Positions 1 through 5,165 of a stretch of DNA of 11,678 bases are shown here, in pieces. This DNA is from CAZOBJ01 sp964577825. GTDB lineage: Bacteria > Planctomycetota > SZUA-567 > JAFGNG01. Position 1 is the first letter of the stretch. Every line of letters starts with the position of its first letter. The notes under the pieces were generated by a model. It was not told the origin of the DNA. It did no database searches and saw nothing but the letters and a program-made list of their open reading frames with translations. The DNA lies in contig CAZOBJ010000099.1 in the NCBI GenBank assembly GCA_964577825.1, forward strand, positions 1 through 11,678. The letters are read 5' to 3'. The position numbers and the translations under genes were made by a program.

Positions 1-720
1 GCCGTACCGGCGGGCGAGCTCCTGGGCCACGGCGGCCTCGAACCCGGGCTGGAGCGCGCTCGCGGCCATGACCGCGAGCATCCGCTCGCCCAGGACCTCG
101 TGGGCCAGGTAGGCAAGGAACGTGCTGTCCGTGCCCCCGGAATAGGCCACCGCCACGGACCCGAGCTCCTGGATGCGGACCTTCACGCAATCAAGCTTGG
201 CGCGCAAGCGCTCACCGAGCGCGTCCAGGCCGCCCTCGGCTGCGTCCTCGGCCAGGCGCGCGGCGTACAGCTCGCCGATCGTGCGGCCCAGGCCGGGGTG
301 CACCACGTCCGCGGCGATGTCGGCCAAAGGTTCGAGCACGAAGCGGCGCTCTGCAAGCTGCGGATGAGGGACGGTCAGCTCCTCCGTGGCGATCACCGCG
401 TCCGCGTACAGGAGCAGGTCCAGGTCAATGGTGCGCGGTCCCCACCTAGGCCCGGACCGGTCGCGGCCCAGCTCCGCCTCGATCTGGTGGCATTTGTCGC
501 GCAGAGACCTGGGGTCGAGCGTGGTGTGCACCGCCACCGCGCTATTGAGATACGGCCCCTGGCCCGGCGGGCCCACGGGCGCGGTCTCGATCACCCGGCC
601 TTTGCCCACGACCTGCACGCCCGGGGTGGCCGCGAGCGCCTCCACGGCCCGGCGCAGGTGCGCCTCGCGGTCGCCGAGGTTCGAGCCCAGCCCGATGTAG
701 GCGGGCGTACCTGTACGCAT
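1..720 (-). CDS. folK: FolK (HPPK) fused to a LarE-like PP-loop domain, 3' end outside window
   Basis: The N-terminal ~160 residues are 6-hydroxymethyl-7,8-dihydropterin pyrophosphokinase, which transfers pyrophosphate from ATP to the pterin in folate synthesis. Visible family marks are YIGLGSNLGDRE (residues 8-19), PVGPPGQGPYLNS, and GPRTIDLDLLLY (94-105), with metal-binding Asp99 and Asp101 of the DLD motif. The frame continues without a stop through a short linker into a second domain. This has AYSGGTDST (192-200), an ATP-pyrophosphatase PP-loop, and downstream text most like LarE, the ATP-dependent sacrificial sulfur transferase of nickel-pincer cofactor synthesis. I read all 240 codons and found no stop or frame break. 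The ATG at 720 has GGAGG (730-734) nine bases upstream and lies 22 nt after the dapL stop. The LarE part is cut by the window edge, so its active cysteines or acidic residues cannot be judged. HPPK is certain; LarE could be a related PP-loop family. Confidence 0.9.
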   Translation of the reverse strand, partial: MRTGTPAYIGLGSNLGDREAHLRRAVEALAATPGVQVVGKGRVIETAPVGPPGQGPYLNSAVAVHTTLDPRSLRDKCHQIEAELGRDRSGPRWGPRTIDLDLLLYADAVIATEELTVPHPQLAERRFVLEPLADIAADVVHPGLGRTIGELYAARLAEDAAEGGLDALGERLRAKLDCVKVRIQELGSVAVAYSGGTDSTFLAYLAHEVLGERMLAVMAASALQPGFEAAVAQELARRYG

Positions 721-742
721 GGTCCCATGCCTCCGGCCGCGG

Positions 743-1924
743 TCAAGAAGCGCCGATGTCGCGAATGCGGGCCAAGGCCTCGTCGAGCACCTCGTCGGGA
801 TAGGTGAGGCTGATGCGGTAGTAGCCCTCGCCCCACTCGCCGTACCCCAGGCCGGGCGTGACCACCACGCCCGCGCGCTCCAGCAGGTCGCTCGCGAACG
901 CGGCGCTCGAACCCGCGTACTTGTCCGGCACAGGCGCCCACACGTAGATCGTGGCTCGCGGCGGGTCCACGGGCCACCCGGCCGCGCGCAGGGCGTCGAC
1001 CACCCGGTCGCGCCGACGCTGGTACACGGCGTTCACCTGCCCGGTGACCTCCTCGGCCACGGACAGCGCCTTGGCCGCGGCGAACTGCACCGCGCGCAGG
1101 GTGCCGTTGTCGATGTTGTCCTTCACAAGCCCCACCGCGCGCAGCGCGCCCGGATGGCCCGCCAATGCGCCCACGCGCCACCCGGTCATGTTGAACGCCT
1201 TGCTCAGGCTGAAGAACTCCACGGCCACGTCCGCCGCGCCCTCGACCTGCAGAATGCTCGGGGCCCGGTACCCGTCGTACGTGTTCTCGGCATACGCGCT
1301 GTCGTGGCAGATGAGAATCTCGTGTGTGCGCGCAAAGTCCACGGCCCGCCGGAAGAAGTCGAGGTCCGCGGTCGCGGTGGTGGGGTTGTTCGGGTAGTTG
1401 AGCCACAAGAGCTTCGCCCGGCGGGCCACCGCATCCGGAATCGCCTCCAGGTCGGGCAGGAAGCCGTTCTGCGCAAGAAGCCGCACCGGGTGGCTGGCCG
1501 CGCCCGCGAACACGTGGCCGATGTTGTAGATCGGGTACCCCGGCACCGGGATCAGGGCCGTGTCGCCGGGATCGAGGAGCGCCAGCCCCAGCTTGGCGAT
1601 GGCGTCCTTGCTGCCCATGGTCGGCAGCACCATGTCCTCGGACAGGGCAACCCCGTACCGGCGCGCGTAGAAGTCGCGCACCGCCTGCGGGAATGCGGCC
1701 ACCGGCACGTCGCACCCGTAGCGGTGGCGGTTGGGGTCCGATACGTCGCGCACCGCGCGGCACAGCTCGTCCACCACCGGGTCCGGGGTGGGCCGGTCCG
1801 GGTCGCCGATGCCCAGGTTGATGACCTGCACCCCGTTCGCGCGCGCCTGGGCGATCTTGCGCCGCAGGTCCGCGAACAGATACGGAGGCAGCTTCTTCAG
1901 CCGCTGGGCGAGCGTCACGTCCAT
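743..1924 (-). CDS. dapL: LL-diaminopimelate aminotransferase (DapL)
   Basis: A 393-residue fold-type I PLP aminotransferase that best fits LL-diaminopimelate aminotransferase. That enzyme converts tetrahydrodipicolinate plus glutamate to LL-diaminopimelate in one step, bypassing the succinylase/acetylase routes to lysine and peptidoglycan. Marks seen: N-terminal LPPYLFADLRRKI and NLGIGDPDRPTP (residues 36-47), NYPNNPT (177-183), DSAYAENTYDGYR (208-220), the Schiff-base lysine K242 in SLSKAFNMTGWR, and R370 in YYRISLT as the carboxylate-binding arginine. Length is usual for the family. The frame is open far upstream, but ATG 1924 begins the conserved N-terminus and has an AAGGGA-like ribosome site (1930-1935) five bases away. 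It sits 29 nt after the aldo/keto reductase and 22 nt before folK, with dapB nearby. A related broad-specificity aminotransferase is the alternative, but the dapB neighbourhood favours DapL. Confidence 0.9.
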   Translation of the reverse strand: MDVTLAQRLKKLPPYLFADLRRKIAQARANGVQVINLGIGDPDRPTPDPVVDELCRAVRDVSDPNRHRYGCDVPVAAFPQAVRDFYARRYGVALSEDMVLPTMGSKDAIAKLGLALLDPGDTALIPVPGYPIYNIGHVFAGAASHPVRLLAQNGFLPDLEAIPDAVARRAKLLWLNYPNNPTTATADLDFFRRAVDFARTHEILICHDSAYAENTYDGYRAPSILQVEGAADVAVEFFSLSKAFNMTGWRVGALAGHPGALRAVGLVKDNIDNGTLRAVQFAAAKALSVAEEVTGQVNAVYQRRRDRVVDALRAAGWPVDPPRATIYVWAPVPDKYAGSSAAFASDLLERAGVVVTPGLGYGEWGEGYYRISLTYPDEVLDEALARIRDIGAS

Positions 1925-1953
1925 GCCGGTCCCTTCCCCTGCGTTCGTATGGG

Positions 1954-2904
1954 CTACAGGTCCTCGGCGGCCAGGGCGTCCGAGATTGTCTGCAACTGCG
2001 CCTCCGTGAGCCGCCAGCCGGCCGCGCGGGCGTTGTCCTTCGCCTGACGCTCGTTGCGCGCGCCCACGATGGCGCTCGTGACCGCGGGATGCCTGAGCAC
2101 CCAGGCCACGGCCAGGTTTGCCACGCTCTTGCCCTCGCGCTCGGCCAGGGGCCGGATGCGCTCCACGAACCGGAGGTTGCGCGAGAGCTGCGGCTCCTCG
2201 AACGCGGGCTTGCCGCGGCGATGGTCGTCCGGGGCCAGGGTCTTTTCGTGGAAGTTGCCGGTCAGCAGCCCGTTGTGCATGGGCCCGTAGGCGACCACGC
2301 CGATGCCCTGCTCCCGGCAGAACGGCAAAAGCTCTTCCTCCACCCCGCGCTGGAGCAGGTTGTAGGGCGGCTGCACCGACTGCACCGGCGCGATGGCCTG
2401 GCAGCAGCGCAGCTCGTCCACGCTGAAGTTGCTCACCCCGATGTAGCGCGCCTTGCCCGCGTCGCGGATGCGCACGAGCTCCTGCCACGCGTCCTCGACC
2501 GGGGTGCGGCCGTGCGGGTCGGGCCAGTGGATCTGGTACAGGTCCACGCAGTCGGTCTTCAGCCGCCGCAGGCTCGCGTCGATCTCGCGGCGCAGGCTGT
2601 CGGGGCGGATGTTGCCGCGGTCCACGTTGCCCCGGTCGTCCCAGGTGATCCCGCACTTGGTGGCCAGCAGCACCTCGCGCCCCTCCACCGCGCGGCCCAC
2701 GACCTCCTCGGAGTGTCCCAGCCCGTACGCGGGCGCGGTGTCGATCCAATTGACCCCGGCCTCGAGCGCGGCGCGGATCGCGCGGATCGAGTCCTCGTCG
2801 TCCTGCGGACCCCAGCCGTACGTCCACGGCCCGCCGATGGCCCAGGTCCCCAGGCCCACCTCGGTCAGCTCGGGCCCGTTGGCACCCAAGGTCCTTGTCT
2901 GCAT
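1954..2904 (-). CDS. Aldo/keto reductase, NADPH-dependent oxidoreductase family
   Basis: A 316-residue (beta/alpha)8 aldo/keto reductase, presumably cytosolic, reducing an aldehyde or ketone with NAD(P)H; substrate unknown. The full catalytic tetrad is recognisable: D55 in NWIDTAPAYG, Y60, K83 in LLATKCG, and H126 in LYQIHWPD. Other family marks are GLGTWAIGG near the N-terminus, YIGVSNFS mid-protein, and AIVGARNERQ near the C-terminus, which belongs to the cofactor-phosphate loop. Length is normal. ATG 2904 lies only 4 nt beyond the dapB stop, with GGAG inside the dapB end as ribosome site, so translation is probably coupled. It ends in TAG 29 nt before dapL. No known lysine or threonine step needs this enzyme, so its place between dapB and dapL is unexplained; it may be a general aldehyde detoxifier or serve an unrecognised step. 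Confidence 0.92.
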   Translation of the reverse strand: MQTRTLGANGPELTEVGLGTWAIGGPWTYGWGPQDDEDSIRAIRAALEAGVNWIDTAPAYGLGHSEEVVGRAVEGREVLLATKCGITWDDRGNVDRGNIRPDSLRREIDASLRRLKTDCVDLYQIHWPDPHGRTPVEDAWQELVRIRDAGKARYIGVSNFSVDELRCCQAIAPVQSVQPPYNLLQRGVEEELLPFCREQGIGVVAYGPMHNGLLTGNFHEKTLAPDDHRRGKPAFEEPQLSRNLRFVERIRPLAEREGKSVANLAVAWVLRHPAVTSAIVGARNERQAKDNARAAGWRLTEAQLQTISDALAAEDL

Positions 2905-2908
2905 CGGC

Positions 2909-3539
2909 TCAGTCTCCGAACAAGGCGTTCTGCATGGTGTACAGTCCGGGTTCGCGGTCGTGGACCCACTTGGCCGCGCGCAAGGCCCCGGCGGCGAACA
3001 CGTCGCGGTTCTGCACGCGGTGCGTAAGCTCGATGCGCTCCGCGTCGCTGGCGAAGTGGATCGTGTGCTCGCCCACCACCCCGCCCATGCGCAGGGCGTG
3101 CACGCCGATCTCTTCCTTCTTGCGGGGGCCGGTGCGCCCGTGCCGGCCGTACGCGAGGTCCGCGTCCGGATCGCGCCCCAGGGCCTCGGCGATCACGCGC
3201 GCCAGGGCCAGGGCCGTGCCGCTGGGCGCGTCGGCCTTGCGGTTGTGGTGGGCGTCGACGATCTCCACGTTGTACGCGTCGCCGAGCACCTGGGCGACCT
3301 GCGCGGCCACGCGCAGAAGCAGGTTCACGCCCATGCTCATGTTCGGCGCCCACAGCACCGGGATCGTGNNNNNNNNNNNNNNNNNNNNNNNNNNNNNNNN
3401 NNNNNNNNNNNNNNNNNNNNNNNNNNNNNNNNNNNNNNNNNNNNNNNNNNNNNNNNNNNNNNNNNNNNGCCGCGCACAGGGCCAACAGCCGCCGGCCCAT
3501 GCGGCCCGCCGCGCCGTGGACGGCTATGCGGATCGCCAT
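2909..3539 (-). CDS. dapB: 4-hydroxy-tetrahydrodipicolinate reductase (DapB), broken by assembly gap
   Basis: DapB reduces 4-hydroxy-tetrahydrodipicolinate with NAD(P)H in the lysine/diaminopimelate pathway. The first 23 residues hold the Rossmann motif GAAGRMG. After the gap come APNMSMGVNLLL, then DAHHNRKADAPSGTA with the catalytic His (codon at 3245-3247) and Lys, VVGEHT, and a normal C-terminus ending at TGA 2909-2911. The two visible parts are not in frame across 100 bases. With 71 nt before and 460 nt after the gap, an intact gene needs a true gap that is a multiple of three. Comparison with E. coli DapB, from memory, suggests about 90 residues (roughly 270-280 nt) are missing. This is therefore an assembly artefact, not a pseudogene. 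Start ATG 3539 has GAGGAG six bases upstream. The gene lies 22 nt after the small ORF and 4 nt before the aldo/keto reductase. Confidence 0.93.
3369..3468. other. Assembly gap (100 N) inside dapB
   Basis: Exactly 100 N replace bases here, the usual placeholder for a gap of unknown length. The dapB reading frame on either side requires a true length divisible by three, and homology suggests about 270-280 nt are missing. Coordinates above and below the gap are therefore nominal. Confidence 0.97.
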
Positions 3540-3561
3540 GGCTATCTCCTCGTTCGGTTCC

Positions 3562-3663
3562 CTACTCGTCGCGGTGGCGGTCGCGCCACCGCAGCGCCAG
3601 CCGCGTCAGGGTGTACACGGCCACCACCAAGAGCGCCGCCTGCCATACGTTGAGCTCAGGCAT
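3562..3663 (-). CDS. 33-residue single-span membrane peptide between thrC and dapB
   Basis: ATG 3663 overlaps the last codons and stop of thrC (8-nt overlap, ATGCCTGA). The frame runs 33 codons to TAG 3562-3564. The peptide starts MPELNVWQAALLVVAVYTLT, followed by RLALRWRDRHRDE. Its one hydrophobic stretch (about residues 6-24) has a strongly charged basic C-terminal tail, the pattern of an N-out/C-in single transmembrane helix by the positive-inside rule. A GAAGG in the thrC end lies nine bases upstream of the ATG, and the stop is 22 nt before dapB, so it would be translationally coupled and bridge the otherwise ~116-nt thrC-dapB space. No family is recognised. It could be a structural micropeptide, an accessory to a membrane complex, a leader that couples dapB translation, or chance. 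The overlap geometry and membrane-like composition argue against chance, but this is inference. Confidence 0.55.
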   Translation of the reverse strand: MPELNVWQAALLVVAVYTLTRLALRWRDRHRDE

Positions 3664-5050
3664 CGTCGAGCGCCTTCAGGATCGCGCCCAGGTCGTTGTC
3701 CACCGGCACCGGGGCGTTGCGGTACGCGGCCCGGGTCACCCCATAGCCGCCGTAGGCCTCGGCCAGCTGGCCCGCGTCGTACCCGTGATACCCGACCGTG
3801 GCGTGCGGGTCCTTGAGCGGGTGCCCGGTGAGCACGCACACCACGCGCGCGGACCGGTCCACCACGCCCTCGGCCACGAGCGCGCGCAGCCCGGCCACGG
3901 ACGCGGCGCTCGCGGGCTCGCACCCGAATCCCTCGGTGCCCACCTGGGCCTTGGCGTCCAGGATCTCCTGGTCGGGCACGGTGCGCACGACCCCGTTCAG
4001 GCCGGCCAGCGCGCGCAGGCACTTGGTGAGGTTCACCGGCCGGTTGATCTCGATGGCGCTGGCCAGGGTGTGCGCCTTCTCGCCGCGCTCGTCCAGGCCG
4101 CGGTAGTAGGCGGCCACCTTGTCCATGTCCACCCGGCCCTCGTTCCAGCGCAGGCCTTCACGGTTGACGAGATTGGCCAACGTCGGGGCGCCCGCCGCGT
4201 TGATGACCGCCAGGCGCGGCAGCCGGTCGATAAGGCCCAGGTCCTTGAGCTCCAGGAAGGCCTTGCCGAACGCGGACGAGTTGCCCAGGTTTCCGCCCGG
4301 GACCACAATCCAGTCCGGCACCTCCCAGTCCAGGCCCTCGAGCACCCGGTACATGATCGTCTTCTGGCCCTCCAGGCGGAACGGGTTGAGCGAGTTCATC
4401 AGGTACACGCCCCGCTCGCGGCACACCTCCTGGATGCGGGCCATGGCGTCGTCGAAGTCGCCGGCCACCTGCAGGGTGCGCGCGCCGAACTCCAGGGCCT
4501 GGGAGAGCTTCCCGTAGGCGATCTTGCCCGAGCCCACGAACACGACGGGCTTGAGCAGACCGCTCGCGGACGCGAATGCGGCCATGGAAGCGCTCGTGTT
4601 CCCGGTGCTCGCGCACCCGGCCTTCTTCGCGCCCACCAGGCGCGCGTGGGTGAACGCGGCGGCCATGCCGTTGTCCTTGAACGACCCGGAGGGGTTGAGG
4701 CCCTCGTACTGCAGGGACAAGTTCGTTGGATCGATGCCCGTGTATTCGGCGACCTTGGGACAGGGCCGAAGCTGGGTGTGGCCCTCGCCGATCGTCACCT
4801 GCGCCTCTGTCGGGGCGAAGGGCAACAGAGCCCCGAACCGCCACACCCCGCTCACGCGGCCGAGCCCCCCCGCCGGGACGTCGAACCGGCCCAGGTCACG
4901 GAGCCGCGCGGGAACCTGCGCGCGGTCCCAATCGTAGCGCACGTCCAGCAGGCTCCCGCAGCGCGGGCAGCGGCTGAGCACCTCGCCCGCCTCGTAGGTG
5001 GACGCGCAGTCGGGATGGATGCAGGCTTGATGGGCGAGTTCGACGGCCAC
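3656..5050 (-). CDS. thrC: Threonine synthase with N-terminal zinc-ribbon-like region
   Basis: A 464-residue fold-type II PLP enzyme converting O-phospho-L-homoserine to L-threonine. K125 in NPSGSFKDNG is the Schiff-base lysine. STGNTSASMAAFA (148-160), PGGNLGN (251-257, the phosphate-binding loop) and GCEPASAAS (377-385) complete the signature. The first 31 residues carry a Cys4 pattern (C10, C15, C28, C31; C-x4-C-x12-C-x2-C) that looks like a small zinc ribbon, as in several threonine synthases of the long type. The start chosen is GTG 5050: AAGGAG (5056-5061) lies five bases upstream, and the conserved region begins at once. An upstream in-frame TTG at 5137 coincides with the predicted -35 box and would add 29 unlike residues. 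An ATG at 5054 is out of frame and too close to the ribosome site. thrC heads the dap operon, placing both branches of the aspartate family under one promoter. Confidence 0.94.
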   Translation of the reverse strand: MAVELAHQACIHPDCASTYEAGEVLSRCPRCGSLLDVRYDWDRAQVPARLRDLGRFDVPAGGLGRVSGVWRFGALLPFAPTEAQVTIGEGHTQLRPCPKVAEYTGIDPTNLSLQYEGLNPSGSFKDNGMAAAFTHARLVGAKKAGCASTGNTSASMAAFASASGLLKPVVFVGSGKIAYGKLSQALEFGARTLQVAGDFDDAMARIQEVCRERGVYLMNSLNPFRLEGQKTIMYRVLEGLDWEVPDWIVVPGGNLGNSSAFGKAFLELKDLGLIDRLPRLAVINAAGAPTLANLVNREGLRWNEGRVDMDKVAAYYRGLDERGEKAHTLASAIEINRPVNLTKCLRALAGLNGVVRTVPDQEILDAKAQVGTEGFGCEPASAASVAGLRALVAEGVVDRSARVVCVLTGHPLKDPHATVGYHGYDAGQLAEAYGGYGVTRAAYRNAPVPVDNDLGAILKALDDA

Positions 5051-5055
5051 GCATG

Positions 5056-5061
5056 CTCCTT
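5056..5061 (-). promoter_or_regulatory. Ribosome-binding site deciding the thrC GTG start
   Basis: AAGGAG with a five-base spacer to GTG 5050. The nearby ATG at 5054 is only one base from the box and reads out of frame, so the GTG is the likely initiation codon. Confidence 0.75.
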
Positions 5062-5072
5062 TTCCTGTTCCC

Positions 5073-5101
5073 GCAGCCCATGCGCCCTCGTGCGCGGCTG
5101 C
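5073..5101 (-). promoter_or_regulatory. Stem-loop at the 5' end of the thrC leader
   Basis: On the minus strand GCAGCC (5101-5096) pairs with GGCTGC (5078-5073), and the inner GCGC (5095-5092) pairs with GCGC (5085-5082). The loop is ACGAGG and there is a three-base bulge (5081-5079) on the 3' side, giving ten base pairs, all G-C except one. If the promoter at 5110-5137 is right, transcription starts near 5103 and the stem would occupy the extreme 5' end of the mRNA. It ends 11 bases before the AAGGAG box. It may stabilise the message or modulate translation; I see no leader peptide, T-box or riboswitch consensus. Confidence 0.45.
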
Positions 5102-5109
5102 CCGCGCCG

Positions 5110-5137
5110 AGTGTAAGCGACCAGGCCATGGCGTCAA
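5110..5137 (-). promoter_or_regulatory. Sigma70-type promoter for the thrC operon
   Basis: TTGACG (5137-5132, five of six consensus matches) and TACACT (5115-5110, four of six) are separated by 16 bases in the intergenic region between the regulator and thrC. The predicted start near 5103 gives a leader of about 50 nt. The TTGAC is preceded by TTCCCC, and the same 11-mer occurs upstream of the next gene (6953-6963). Confidence 0.6.
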
Positions 5138-5165
5138 GGGGAAGGATTCGGCAAGCCCCGTGCCA

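Larger units (their letters stand above)
1..5137 (-). other. Predicted thrC-smORF-dapB-AKR-dapL-folK/larE transcription unit
   Basis: Six co-directional genes follow the thrC promoter with spacings of -8, 22, 4, 29 and 22 nt in order. No terminator-like hairpin plus T-run or internal promoter is evident between them. Threonine synthesis (ThrC) and diaminopimelate/lysine synthesis (DapB, DapL) share the aspartate-semialdehyde branch point. dapA, the other reductive steps and aspartokinase are not in the window. The operon continues beyond the left edge. Confidence 0.65.

Noticed and set aside
719..2047. 442-codon plus-strand ORF
   Set aside because: Antisense to dapL and folK; no recognisable domain, low-complexity His/Arg/Val/Gly composition typical of the complementary frame of GC-rich genes.
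743..2827. 694-codon minus-strand frame extending dapL through the aldo/keto reductase
   Set aside because: The part above 1924 is a second frame of the reductase gene; conserved DapL sequence begins at the ATG at 1924.
2453..5116. 887-codon plus-strand ORF
   Set aside because: Reads through the 100-N gap and lies antisense to dapB and thrC, whose motifs are clear on the minus strand; the ORF length is a GC artefact.
5051..5137. Longer thrC start at TTG 5137
   Set aside because: The added 29 residues are unlike the family, the TTG is the predicted -35 box, and GTG 5050 has a well-spaced AAGGAG.
5150..5164. Possible terminator after the receiver/PilZ gene (GGCA/TGCC with seven-base loop)
   Set aside because: Only a four-base-pair stem and no T-run; too weak to call.
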